Source: Adiantum capillus-veneris (lineage: Eukaryota; Streptophyta; Polypodiopsida; Polypodiales; Pteridaceae). Taken from it: DNA of 64,000 nucleotides. The notes below the pieces were generated by a model. The model was not told the origin of the DNA, made no database searches, and worked only from the letters and a program-made list of their open reading frames with translations. How positions within the stretch are numbered: the stretch's first letter is position 1; every line of letters starts with the position of its first letter. A program made the position numbers and the translations under genes. Of the stretch, positions 10,691 through 21,918 are shown one piece after another. The DNA is taken from positions 71,960,435-72,024,434 of the forward strand of contig CM043950.1 of the NCBI GenBank assembly GCA_014529385.2. Direction: 5' to 3'.

Positions 10691-12560
10691 TGTCAAAAAT
10701 TTTGACCATTGGGCCCTTAGCGAAGCCAAAACAAAAAAATTGGCGATTGTGCCACCCTACGTCGACGAGACGGGAGTGGATGGCCATGAAACATTTCAAG
10801 GGTAGGGAAAGCACCTTAATCCCCTCCCCTAAAAAGTCTCATGGCCATCTCAATCCGTCTCAATGAGCTACGGTGGCACAATCACAAGTTTTTTACCATT
10901 GGGCCCTTAGCGAAGTCAAAACGAGCGATTGTGCCACCCTAAACCGACGAGACGGGAGCGGATGGCCATGAAAATTTTCAAGGGTAGGAAAAGCACCTAA
11001 ATCTCTGCCCTTGCAAAGTTTCATGGGCTTCAAAATCTGTCTCAACGGTCTACAGTGGCACAATTGCCAGTTTTTTACCATTGGGCCCTTAGTGAAGCCA
11101 AAACAAAAAATTGGCGATTGTGCCACCCTAAACCGGCGAGACGGGAGCGGGTGACCATGAAACATTGTAGGGGTAGGAAAAAGCACCTAAATCCCTACCC
11201 CTACAAAATTTTATAGACATCGTAATCCGTCTCGACGGTCTTCAGTGGCACAATCTCCAAGTTTTTACCATTGGGCCCTTAGCGAAGCCAAAACAAAAAA
11301 ATGGTGATTGTGCCACCCTAGACGGACAAGACGGGAGAGGATGTCCATGAAACTTTGCAGGGGTATGTAAAGCACTTAAATCCTTGCCCTTGCAAAGTAT
11401 CATGGGCACCGCAATCCGTTTTGATGGTCTACTATGGCACAATCGCCAGTTTTTTACTGTTGGGCAATTAGCGAAGCCATAACGAAAAAATTGGCAACTG
11501 CACCACCCTAGACCGACGAGACGAAAGCGGATGGCCATGAAACTTTGCACGGGCAGGGAAAGCACCTAAATCCTTGTCGCTGCAAAGTTTCATGGGCTTT
11601 GAAATCCGTCTCAACTGTTTACAGTGGCACAATCACCAGTTTTTTACCATTGGACCCTTAGCGAAGCCAAAATGAAAAATTGGCAATTGTACCACCCTAA
11701 ACCGATGAGACGGGAACGGATGGCCATGAAACATTACAGGGAAAGGGAAAGCACCTAAATCCCTGCCCCTACAAAGTTTCATGGCCATTGTAATCCGTCT
11801 CGATGGTCTACAATGGCACAATCGCCAGGTTTTTACCATTGGGCCATTAGCGAAGCCAAAATGAAAAAAATGGCGATTGGGCCACCCTAGACCGACGAGA
11901 CGGGAGAGGATGGCCATGAAACTTTGAGGGGGTATGTAAAGAACTTAAATCCTTTCCCCTGAAAAGTATCATGGGCAACGTAATCCGTTTTGATGGTCTA
12001 CTATGGCACAATCGCGAGCTTTCTAGCATTGGGCACTTAGCAAAGACAAAACGAAAAAAATTGGCGAGACTGCGCCACCCTAGACCGACGAGACGGGAGC
12101 GGATGACCATGAAACTTTGGAGGAGTAGGGAAAGCACTTAAATCCCCACCCCTGCAAAGTTTCACGGGCAACGCAATCCGTCTCGATGGTCTACTGTGGC
12201 ACAATCGCCAGTTTTAACCATTGGGTCCCAAGCGAAGCCAAAACAAAAAAATTGGCAATACAACCCTAGACCAATGAGACGGGATCAGATGACCATGAAA
12301 CATTGCAGGGTAGGGAAAGCACCTAAATCTCCACCCCTGCAAAGTTTCATGGCCATTGCAATTTGTCACGACTGGTTACGGTGGCACAATCGCCATTTTT
12401 TTTGTTTTGGCTTCGCTAAGGGTCCAATGGTAAAAAATTGGCGATTGTGCTACCCTAGACCGACGAGACAAGAGCAGATGGCCAGGAAACATTGCAGGGG
12501 AAGGAAAAGCACATAAATCCCCACCCTTGCAAAGTTTCATGGGCATCGCAATCCGTCTCG
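10690..12560. repeat. Tandem array of ~189-bp quasi-palindromic units in the gypsy leader
   Basis: The phrase 'ccattgggcccttagcgaagcc' or a variant recurs with GGGCCC-type anchors at 10711, 10901, 11083, 11273, 11462, 11652, 11841, 12031 and 12223, spacing 182-192 bp. Each unit has complementary arms, TGGCACAATCGCCA before and TGGCGATTGTGCCA after the anchor, then a second stem built from CATGAAACTTTGCAGGGG and its reverse complement. At 12395-12440 the loop is present in inverted orientation (GGCTTCGCTAAGGG). Minus-strand ORFs of about 100 codons across it are a consequence of the repeat. No protein homology seen. Confidence 0.93.
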
Positions 12561-13230
12561 TGGAAACCTTCTCTTACGGCCTTCCACCAAAAAGGGGGTT
12601 TCCCTCCTTTGCCGGCCCATGGGTCATGGTCCTTGGGGGGTTTGTCGGCCCACACCGGATTGTGTATAACTATAAGATAGTGGTGCTCGGTTGAGACGGG
12701 AACGGGGCATATCGCGATGCGAAGAACGGGTGAGGTGAGGCGATGAGTTCCCCACACCCCTCTTATGACGTTGGGATGCAAGCCCCCCCCCCGGCGAGTG
12801 CCAAGGCTACCTTCCACCGACGGGCTTGGCTACTTTCAGTTCATTTTCAGGTCTAGCGAGGCTCAAGGCGCTCGGGGTGGCCGACGGGGCTCGATAGGCG
12901 ATGAGTGATGGCGGATCGTGTGTAGGGGCGAGGCAGCGGTGTGATCAAGGAGCGCGGTGGACGTTTTTTCCGCCGCGAGCTACGTGCGGTTTGTATCGAT
13001 ATAAAAGGTTCCGCACCCATGTGCATAAGTAAACCAAAAGCTATTTTTAAAAAAATCTTTTTTTTTGTGATCCAATGATATTTCAAATAGATAGAATTTT
13101 ATTATTAATTTACGCTTTTAAATATAAAAAAATACATAAAAGTATATACATTTTTTTGCTTAAATTACCACGTAAATAATTTGGTTGAGATATCTTGATT
13201 TTTAATTTATTTACATTGATTTAAAATTTT
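12560..13230. other. GC-rich block then AT-rich spacer in the gypsy leader
   Basis: 12560-13020 is much richer in GC and CpG than its surroundings and includes a TATAAAAGG box near 13000 followed by 'ttccgcaccc'. It could be a captured promoter-like segment or part of the element's own leader. No coding homology. 13030-13230 is AT-rich and featureless. Confidence 0.4.
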
Positions 13231-13690
13231 AAAAAATGACATGGCTATTGAGGTGGCTATGCATGAATGACATGGTCATCCATGTGGCAAGCTGATGTGG
13301 ATGATTGATGACACGGAATGCATAGGTGGAAAGATGAGGTGGCAGATGAGATCCCCTCATTTGCCATGTCATATGATGACGTGTTGAAATGGTGACATGT
13401 AATGATTTGGTGGCAAAAAAGGACGTGATGAGCTGTCAAGGTGGCGATGTGGCATGCTTGGTGGCTCATGAGGTGGAGAGTGATGTGGCAAGCCATTCAA
13501 GCAATACTTACAAGTGGCGTGTGAGTTGGTGAATGACATGGCACTTATGGTGAAGTGGCATGCAAGGTGGCAGTGGAGGGTGGTGGATGAGCTGGCAATT
13601 AGAGTGACATGGCAAGCCAAGTGTTACGGTCAAGTGTTGACTGTGGTGATGTGGAAGGTGGGATGCGGTGATGACATGGATCTTTGGTGA
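13230..13690. repeat. Degenerate short repeats of GTGGCA/GATGTGGC type
   Basis: Words such as ATGACATGGC, GATGTGGCA and AAGTGGCATGC recur every 12-30 bases with strong decay. This accounts for the overlapping Cys/His-rich minus-strand ORFs, which are not genes. Confidence 0.65.
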
Positions 13691-14701
13691 CGTGACGGCC
13701 TCCTTGTATGAGGTGGAGTGGCCAACTAGGATTGGGAGAGTAGAACCAAGCCATGGTTCGCTGACAAGTGTCAAAATTTCTAGGTTTGGGATTTACCAAA
13801 CCTAAGCAAGCACACCTCAAGTGAATGATGCAAGTGGAAAAAATTAAAACAATGAAAATGTGTCTTTCCCTTACTCAAATTGACTCTTATTTTTTTCTAT
13901 GAGGACCTTACAGTAAGAGTTATGACATATATGAAAATCAAAATGAGTGTCAATGTATATTATTTATTAGATTTTCAAAAAAAACTATTTCAAGGTTCTC
14001 TAAGCAGTCTTTGTTATTTTCTAATGCAGATCTTTAAAAAATGAACCGTTGAAGTTTTTTTTTTTTGCATGGTCACATTCCTTGGGTCATAATCTATCAA
14101 ATGAACGCTGGATCCTGCAAAATAAGCTCTACATCATTAGATATCTGGTGCAAAAAAATTATGTTTCTATAAATAGAAATTTTAACAAAGAAAAATGAAT
14201 ATTAATTATGCAAAGATCCAAAAAATTATCAATAAATCAAGTTAAATTGCTTGCCAAGTGAACATTTCATGTGCAAGTGGGTAAGTAAAGAAGAAAATCC
14301 CATAAAAGGTTATAAGTATTTCTTCATCAAGGTCACAATGCTGTGACAAGGTTTGACACAATGCTGTGACAAGGTGTGACAGGCTGAACCAAATTAGTCC
14401 TTGCACAATAAAATTATCATTAAGATGTGGAAAAATGAAGATCATAGCTTTTCATTGTGTTTGCAACTATGTGCTTTGTGTGTCTACCAAATCTTGCCTC
14501 TTCAAAGTAAATGCAAGCAAGTCAAATGTACGTAAGAATAGCAAAAAAGAGGTTGTTTCTTGGCTATCTTGGTGGGGGAAACTACTCAAAGTGGGTACAC
14601 CTTATCATGCATACACCCTTATCCTAATATAATTAACAAAATCAACCATTAATAGGCTACATAAGGACCTCTCTTCTTAAGCAAGAAAACAAAAACCAAA
14701 T
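13690..14701. other. Remaining gypsy leader, no feature
   Basis: AT-rich sequence up to the primer site. A 'caatgctgtgacaaggt' phrase is duplicated at about 14335 and 14356. Nothing else recognised. Confidence 0.5.
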
Positions 14702-14713
14702 GCTCTGATACCA
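14702..14713 (-). promoter_or_regulatory. tRNA-iMet primer binding site of gypsy element 1
   Basis: The minus strand reads TGGTATCAGAGC, the complement of the plant initiator tRNA-Met 3' end, one base inside the 5' LTR. It sets the element's orientation. Confidence 0.95.
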
Positions 14714-14714
14714 A

Positions 14715-16469
14715 TGTAATGGAAATGGCCTATTAACTTGACAATAGCGAAAATTAGAGAGAGTACTTTTGAGAAATTACTTTGTGAGCATAGCGGGTGA
14801 ACATAATTGAAGTTAGCAACGTAAACATATCATTTAATTAACTTAGCATGAACAATACTTTTGCAAGAGAGAAAATTTAGAGAACATGACAACAATTGAG
14901 GACCGGATTTATGTGGAGCCGGTCCCCCCTCCAGTAGGCATTTGTATTATAATTTCTCCCATCAAGAGATACTTGTTACAATACAATCTTTGTGTTCCTT
15001 GTGACCTAGGTGATGCAATGAAGATGGAAAGCTTCATGCATCACGAGCATAACATAAACTTTGAAGAAAGCATTAACTATCCTAAGCCTCAGTGCCAAGA
15101 CCTCAAACACCTTTGAAGGTGGAGAGAGCTAGCAGGGAATGAGGGTAGGGAAGAGGAAGAAGAAACATTTCATAGAAGAAAGAACTAGTTCCTCACTTAT
15201 CATCACTTTCCATCTTCATTGCATCACGAGCATAACATAAAATTTGAAGAAAGCATTAACTATCCTAAGCCTCAGTGCCAAGACCTCAAACACCTTTGAA
15301 GGTGGAGAGAGCTAGCAGGGAATGCGGGTAGGGAAGAGGAAGAAGAAACATTTCATAGGAGAAATTAAGAACTAGTTCTTCACTTATCATCACTCTTCTT
15401 GCTAGCATAGATAATAGCATAGTAATGAATATGGAGAAGAAGGCAAGCTTAAGCATTGAAGCATGGCTCTTGGTTGGATTTGCCTTCCATAGCCAAGAGT
15501 GTTGGTGTAGGCTCTCAACCTCTACTTACTTGAAGAAGGAGAGTGAGCTCTTGCACTTAGCACTTCACACAGTGAGAGAGTGTGTGAGTGAGTGTGGGAG
15601 AGTATACCCACTAAGTAGCCCCCCTACCCTCTTTGGTCAACCCCCCCTTGTAGCTCATGCTTGAAGCTCATTGGACCCCTCCAGGCCTCTAGCCAATCAT
15701 AAGGAGGAGTCATACCAAGCAACAAGGGTAGCCTTGGGATAAGTGTCCCCATTTCCCCTTTGAGAGAAAGGACTTGATACATGCAAAGTCAATTAATTAA
15801 ATCTCCTAAATTATCATTGGACCCCTTGGGTGGCCAACCAATCGGCTTCAGGCACACCATGAGGGCAACATGAGGAGGAACTTGACTAGTTTCCCGTTTG
15901 ATTTCTTTGTACTAGGCATGCCTTGTGTGAGTGTGTGTGTGTTCTCTCTCATCCCCCCTCTTGTAGGGCTCGCCCTCTCCTTGTAGGGATTGAATCTTGA
16001 CTTTTTGACGTACCTTATCTCAAGCACCTTAGTCAACAAGCATGACAAAGAACCTCAAGCTTGGGTGATGTTCCACATGCACCTCAAGCTCTCTAGTCGG
16101 CAAGCACGACAAGCACCTCAAGTAGCTTAGTCATCAAGCACGACAAGCACCTCAAGCACCTTAAGCTTGGACCGGATTCCCACCTCAAGCACAATCGACC
16201 TAGCTTACCTAAGGTCAAAGGACTTTTAACACTAACTAGTGGAGGGCTTCAATGAAGTTAACCCTAAGGTATTTAAGCTCCATTGGTTAGCCTTGCTCTT
16301 TAATAGACCATCTCTCATTTGGGCCCCATTACCATTGGCCCTGTGTTGAGAAAGATCTATAAGCACATGTCTATATCCTAACCCTTGTTCCCGATTATTC
16401 TCCCACATTAAATGATCAGTTTAACATGAGAAAATCATTTGGGTTGGTTAGATAATAAATTTTATGACA
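14715..16469 (-). repeat. 5' LTR of gypsy element 1, with internal duplication
   Basis: 1755 bp, homologous to 3607-5245. Positions 15038-15220 are repeated at 15221-15403. The join carries TTTCCATCTTCATTGCATC, an inverted copy of sequence at about 15010-15030. The LTR would hold the promoter in U3; a specific TATA box is not clear. Confidence 0.94.
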
Positions 16470-16474
16470 TCCAT
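16470..16474. repeat. Target site duplication TCCAT (right) of gypsy element 1
   Basis: Matches 3602-3606 exactly. Confidence 0.93.
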
Positions 16475-18200
16475 TCTCTCTCTTGGTGGCCCTTGAGGCG
16501 ATTTTGTGCAGAGAGAACTTCTCTCTCTCTCTCTTCGATTCTCAACAGAGAGAGTATCTCTCTCAACTAGAGAGAAAATCTCTCTCCTCGTTTTTGGTAC
16601 AGCCCACAGATGCCGCCCCTACTCACCCTCGGCACAGCCTCCAAATGGCTTCCTCACTCGCTCTTGGTAGCGTGCATCAATCGACACATTCTCCCTATCC
16701 TGTACGAGCAGAGCCCTCAACCATCTCTCCCAATCCTCGCCCTGCTCCTCACCCGCTCATGGTGACTCTCTCCCAGCTCGACAACCCTGCTTAGAGTCGT
16801 TCTCAGCCCTCACTCTCTACTTGGCTTGGCTTTCTCTAGTAGCACACCCCTCTTGCAACCATCTCCAATCTCCTCCATCTCCCTCAGGGATTGCAAAACG
16901 ATGGTTTTCCCTCCCGGCTCTCTTTGTTTTTGCCAGTGGCAGTCCCCAATCGACACGCTACCGTCATCGCATGAAAAACAAAGTGAAACACCCCCTTTTT
17001 TTTATTTAACTTCTTAAGCTCCCATTCACACTCTCTCAACTCCCGCTTAGCTTGCTCTAGAAGGTTCGGCTCGCGAAACTCCTCATGTGAGCGCACACAC
17101 ATAGTCACACACACACACAGTCGCACAACGTAGTCTGATAAGTCGCACATGACATGCAATGGTAATAAGAGACTTATAGTGGAGACTATCTTTTGAAAAA
17201 AATGTTTAAAAGGTGACCTTAGACCATCCTCTTCAAAATCTTGTCCGACAGCCATGGTAGACCTCTAGCAGTGGTCGATCTCCATCTCTAGCTGAGGACT
17301 ATATCTTTGCATCTTCAAACACATTATACCTTGTCAAAACAACTCCTCAAGGCCGATCAAGTGCAAATATCATCATCAAATAGCAAATAAAGTCATAAAA
17401 GCATTCACTTTTAGTGCAACATGCTCATGTAAACGCGCTCCCCAAGGCTAAATTTTTTTTCCAACAGTAAGTCTCTGAAAGCATTTTGCTTTGCACATAA
17501 GATAAAATGTTAAACAGAGCTACAAGCAGAACTTGGAATTGTCTAACTTTGTCGCCCCTCTGAGAGCAATTGTCTTCACTCGAGTCTAGCTCGTAGCCAT
17601 GCAAGCTGAGAAAGTTAGTACTGCTATGGATGTACCTTGTATGCCCTTGTGGCTTGGTTCATACCGACGGCCAATAAAAAACAGGTGGACGTCTTGCCAA
17701 ATTTCCCCAAGATAGCATATTCCAAACTTTGGAAACTTCTATAGAAAATGTCCAAAAGTGAAGCCTTGCCTCGTAGAATCCATCGTAAAGATGAGACAGA
17801 ACGGAGCCTGAGTGCCCATAGCTAGCAGGTGCTCTTGTTTTGACACACTAACGTCAAAGCAAAAGAGAACCCACCTTGTCGAATCTGCATATAAAATCTT
17901 CCTTGCCAAATCGTGTAACTATTTGAGAATCATGAGATTACCCAATATTACAAGAGATAGTTTCTGAAGCTTAGCTATCAAATGCAATTTAACTGCCAAA
18001 CTCTTCTTGACCGAAGCAACATTTCCTTGTCAAAGTGGCATTACAGAATCCTATAAAATGGAATAAGTTCAAAACTGAAATTTAAATTTAAGGTACTTAT
18101 CGATTTTTTGCAACCTCCACCCTTGGCATAAAAAATCGTGGCATGATTATGCTTTCAATATACGTCACGTACTTATTTTGCCTGCACACTGGCAAACTAT
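16475..18200. other. Right flank of gypsy element 1, no gene recognised
   Basis: CT-rich at first (16475-16600), continuing the character of 3120-3600. Open frames at 16483-16794 (+) and 16884-17255 (-) overlap, are Pro/Ser-rich and have no family signature. 17280-18180 is ordinary AT-rich sequence without visible structure. Confidence 0.4.
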
Positions 18201-18205
18201 AATGG

Positions 18206-18308
18206 CTTGTGTATTAGGAGGAGAAAAGCAAAGCTTCATGGAGCACGGCTCCATGAATTGGATGCATAAGCTTGTGGAAGCTTTGCTTTCCCCCTCCTAA
18301 TACACAAG
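18206..18308. repeat. Long perfect-stem hairpin (32-bp arms)
   Basis: The left arm, 18206-18237 (starts CTTGTGTATTAGGAGG), is the reverse complement of 18277-18308 with about two mismatches. The 39-base loop begins with its own small stem, CATGGAGC...GCTCCATG. It may be a MITE end pair, a recent local inverted duplication, or a foldback RNA source. No TSD clear enough to call. Confidence 0.85.
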
Positions 18309-18385
18309 TCGTATCTGAAGAGTCCTTGACCAGAGCCTTGCTCCCTAGTTAAAATGGATGTACCATGGTGCATCTTATGGCATTG

Positions 18386-18652
18386 TCATATTAAACATAA
18401 GTAAAAGAAAATTAACCCTGTCGATTGTTGACCTTGTTGAGTAATATATATTAATTGATAAAACAAAGAGTACTTGGGTTGCGCAATACTGCTAGCATTT
18501 ACACAAGAAATCCCATTGGATCTATCTTGCCGACAATGAGTTGAGCGTGATAGTTTTTGGATGGATTGGATTTGGTAAACTGGTCTTCGAGCCATGCCCC
18601 AAAACTCAGAATTAGAAGAAGGGGCGTCTTGCTTCCCTACATTTCGTTTCAT
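18386..18652 (-). pseudogene. Possible copia RNase H scrap
   Basis: The minus-strand frame includes SSNSEFWGMA, like the copia RNase H 'SSAESEFRAMA' motif, and further on SCVNASSIAQ, like 'CDNxSAIAI'. The order fits copia, but divergence is high and the intervening residues do not match. It could be chance. Confidence 0.3.
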
Positions 18653-20055
18653 TTTGAATCTGATCAGTCAAACTGGAAGCTAACGGGGCTGTTCAGACTG
18701 CCTGGGAATTGCACGTCCGGGTGTTGGCACAAATTAATTAGCTGAAAAAAAGATCTCCAATGTTCAAACCTACCAAATCTACGAACAGCCTTCCCCCCTC
18801 GGACGAGATAGATGTCCGTGCACTTTTCAGCACTCTTTACTAGGGGAGGCTTCGAACCTTTGTCCCCACGACTGTGCAACTAATGGGGTGTACCATGCAG
18901 GACTTGGCGCCTCATTGTTCCTACAACTGGGCTCTCCTGTGTGAATAGCACTGCACTCGAAAAGGCAGGAAACCTGTGTGCACGTTACAGCAATCTGAAC
19001 ACACCCTAAAAGTTTTCCTTACTTTTTGGCAGCCCCACGTGCTCTTTTGATATAAAAATTAAATTGCTCTTTGATTTTCTTCACATTCACGTTTTTAACC
19101 AAATTACGTGGGACTACAATGCAAGTCTAGGACTCTTATCTTGATCTAATTACAAAGCCGGGAGTTTGGCTCGTCGCCATAGCGACACAGATAGCCTGCG
19201 CGCATGCAGCCTCTCGACGGTTTCTCCCGGCGAAAAAGCGTAGATGTCTCATCAGAGGCCTTCCACGCCCCTGCACCTAGCCGTCGATACTTTCACCGGC
19301 AGTTGATCGGCAGCATCGGAACGTCACCACGCACGCCTTAACGGTCACCCCCGATGAGAGCCGTTTGCGTGGAGGAAAAACGGCTCACTGGCTGACGCAA
19401 GGACAGCTCGACAGAATATGTTGACTTTCCACTCAATGTCCCAACTGTTCCGGTTAATGGTGCAGCATGTGCGCAAGTAGCCGATAGGTGGTGAAGCTTC
19501 GGTCTCAGCCGGCCAGCCATCAGTGACCAGTGCATGTGCGCACTCTAAGAGGCCCGGCTCTAAAATGGCGTCATGGGCTGCCGAGGAAGGTGAAGATCGC
19601 TCTCTGCGATAACTCAGGAGTAGAAAGCCTTCATCTGTAGCCCAGGACTTCATATATAGCTGACGCTTTGAGGAGGAGGAGAAGGAGGACCTTCATCTGT
19701 GTCTCCGGTCCAAGCGCAGGTATGGCTCCTGTCGCTCAAATTCTGTTTTTCTGATTACCATTAATCAACCGTTCAAAGATGCAGGAGATCTGAGTGTTTT
19801 GATGACCTTGTCCCTTTCACAGCTTTTACAGATTCCATCATAGATACCATATAGTTCTGAGAAGCCAGAGGGTATGCCCAGATTGTTCTAAATGGGTACC
19901 TCTGTGGATCATTGGACCATTTCAGACGTCAGCTGATGTTAAGCTTGTTTAATTGATGCAGCGCTGGAAAGCCTTTGCTGCATCTTAGTTCCAGTGTTTT
20001 AACTACGTCTCATCGGCTCCATTATATGTGCGTGCAGTTTCCCACAAAGACACAC
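18653..20055 (+). other. Upstream region of the reductase gene, possible 5' UTR with intron
   Basis: 19150-19660 is GC- and CpG-richer than the surroundings, as expected near a plant promoter. A candidate non-coding exon ends at a consensus-like donor (CAAGCGCAG|GTATGG, about 19720), with an acceptor at GTGCGTGCAG|TTTCCC (about 20039), 17 bases before the ATG. Inference only; no TATA box stands out. Confidence 0.35.
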
Positions 20056-21918
20056 ATGGAAAATCGAGCAATTTGCCAGACTCAGTTTGGAGAGGCTGAG
20101 CCCATAGAGGTGCTGGAGTTCCTGCAACGTCCCAAACCGAGTGCTACCCCGGGCCATGCTGTTGTCAAGCTTACTGCACGCCCCATTACTCCTCTTGAGT
20201 CCTTCTTTATCCACAGTTCGTTTTTTGCCCCCCTTCAAAAGCCGGTTGTACTAGGCTCGGAAGGGGCAGGCATTGTCGAGGAGGTATCACAATTATAATT
20301 TCTTTATACACTTCGACATGTAAATACTGTTGACATTCTTGACATGAAGTATTACTGCCTGCATCAGATAGGGGACAATGTCACTAAAAGTAAAGCCTGG
20401 GGACCGAGTTGCGGTCTTGATGTTTCCCGAGTACCTGGTAACGGGTGAAGGAACTTGGCAAGAATAAATTAGTGTGTCCAAAGATGCTGTTTTCCATGTT
20501 CCTCAAGGCTTCAGTGATGAAGATGCTTCTCAAATGCCAATAAATCCAGCTACGGTATATGCAATGCTGAAGGATTTGTCTGTTCCCAAAGGCGATTATC
20601 TTCTCCAGACGGCTGCCGCCTCTGTTCTGGGCAGGTGATCAATTTTTTTTTTCCTAATGTTTTCGAGCGTTTTGTGTATGCTTCCCATTTTCACATCAAT
20701 CAACACCTTGAGCTACTCCTTGGGCCGGACGGTAGCTAGGTGTATCCTATGCAGTGCTTGCCTATCCTGGCATACACAATCGCAATTTACCACTGATATC
20801 ATCACATCAACCTTCACCATGGTGCGGGAGTGCAAGCCAAATTCCCAGAACCAAACAGCTCACAGATATCTATGTGGGTGTCGGGGTCCTTGCCTTGCAG
20901 TATCTCATGATATTGTCATGATTGAAGGTGTGGGAATCATAGCTAGAATTTGTTTAAAACAGCTTACTGTGTGCGGATTGTAGGCAATTGATCCAATTGG
21001 CAAAACATCAAGGTATCAAGACCATTAACATTGTGCGACGCAATGAAGTGAAGGAAGAGCTTTTAGCCCTCGGTGCCGATGAGGTTATCGATTCGAGCTC
21101 TGAAGGTAAATTTTTTTTGATCTGCCAGCCATCAAAGGTTATACTGGATCCCTCTTCTCATCCGCGAGAATGCAAGGAGGAGACGTAACACCCTTTTCCT
21201 GCTCAGCTGCTTTTGATTGATTTTTGCAGACGTGGCTGCCCGAGTAAAAGACATCACAAGCGACAAACTAGCATATGCTGCGGTTGATGCAGTTGGAGGA
21301 AGGCTGACAAAGGTAAGAAGCATGCTGTCTTGTTGCACAGGACATTTGCTCTAGCTAGACAGTTGAATCATGTATTGCTTTGGACATCATGGGCTATTGT
21401 ATGGGTGGGAAGGCTTATATATATATGTAAGTGGGGTTTGAGGCAGGGGACTGCGGCCCGTGACCCTCACCATGGAATTGCACTCCCCCATTCTAAACTG
21501 CACCTAGCTAGGCAGTCCCTCTTTTCTAGTAGAGCCCATGATGGTGTCAAGTGAACGTGGGAATGATGTGAGGAATTTGTCGCAAACTTTGTGTGATGTA
21601 ATGCAGACCGTGGGCGAAAGCACAAGGAGTGGAGGGGTCATATACGAGTATGGGAGCTTATCCGGAACAGGGGAGGTGGTACTAGGGCTGTCAGACCTGA
21701 AGAGGAATGTGCAGCTGAAGTTTTGGAGCCTTTTCAACAATGAGGCATCATTGATTCCAGAGAGGCGACAAAACATTGTCGCAGAACTGATTAAGCTAAT
21801 GCAAGAGAAGATCATCACACTGCCTCCACCAAGCAAATCCTATCCACTCACAGAGTTTAGGCAAGCATTGCAGCATTCAGAGAAAGTCACTGGAGGCGCA
21901 AAGATTTTACTTATCTGA
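20056..21918 (+). pseudogene. MDR-family reductase (quinone oxidoreductase/enoyl reductase-like), disrupted
   Basis: Five exons, all with GT-AG introns: 20056-20283, 20368-20634, 20984-21105, 21230-21312, 21607-21918. Removing one base from the AAAA run at 20386-20389 gives exactly 336 codons, a normal length for this family. Exon 1 starts MENRAICQTQFGEAEP and ends GSEGAGIVEE. Exon 2 has VKPGDRVAV, TWQE, then PINPATVYAML and LLQTAAASVLGR, the MDR nucleotide-binding turn. Exon 3 has ELLALGADEVID, exon 4 AYAAVDAVGG, and exon 5 a C-terminal helix region ending GGAKILLI. These enzymes reduce quinones or enoyl thioesters with NADPH. No zinc-binding cysteine cluster is seen. Lesions: the extra A in exon 2, and an in-frame TAA at 20465-20467 where relatives have an aromatic residue after TWQE. 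As read, translation would stop near residue 100. Either a young pseudogene or sequence error. Confidence 0.85.

Larger units (their letters stand above)
3607..16469 (-). mobile_element. Complete but decayed Ty3/gypsy chromovirus-type LTR retrotransposon (element 1)
   Basis: A 12.9-kb element in reverse orientation. LTRs at 3607-5245 (3') and 14715-16469 (5') both begin TGTAATGG and end TTATGACA on the plus strand, so each is TG...CA on its coding strand. It is flanked by the 5-bp duplication TCCAT. Inside are a tRNA-iMet primer site, a very long leader (10186-14714), broken gag (10185 downward), zinc knuckle/protease, reverse transcriptase, RNase H, integrase with a chromodomain remnant, and a purine tract before the 3' LTR. 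Domain order gag-PR-RT-RH-IN-chromodomain defines a chromovirus. Frameshifts and stops occur in every domain, so it cannot move on its own. Confidence 0.95.

Noticed and set aside
10893-12137. Series of ~100-codon minus-strand ORFs with similar sequence
   Set aside because: They track the ~189-bp tandem repeat, share no known domain and start at arbitrary codons; repeat artefacts.
10690-12560. CRISPR-like regular repeats
   Set aside because: Units are ~189 bp and repeat throughout, without short repeats separated by unique spacers, in a plant retrotransposon.
13257-13820. Cys/His-rich minus-strand frames suggesting a zinc protein
   Set aside because: Cys and His come from degenerate TGGCA/GTGGC repeats in several overlapping frames.
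16483-17255. Overlapping ORFs on both strands beside the gypsy element
   Set aside because: Ser/Pro-rich or mixed composition, no domain, no splice context; likely chance in CT-rich DNA.
20284-20390. Alternative splice site rescuing the exon 2 frame
   Set aside because: No GT/AG pair nearby gives the required phase while keeping the conserved IGDNVTK and VKPGDRV segments.
20465-20467. TAA codon restored by U-to-C RNA editing
   Set aside because: Such editing is known from organelle transcripts of some plants, not nuclear genes. It would give Gln rather than the expected aromatic residue and would not fix the frameshift.
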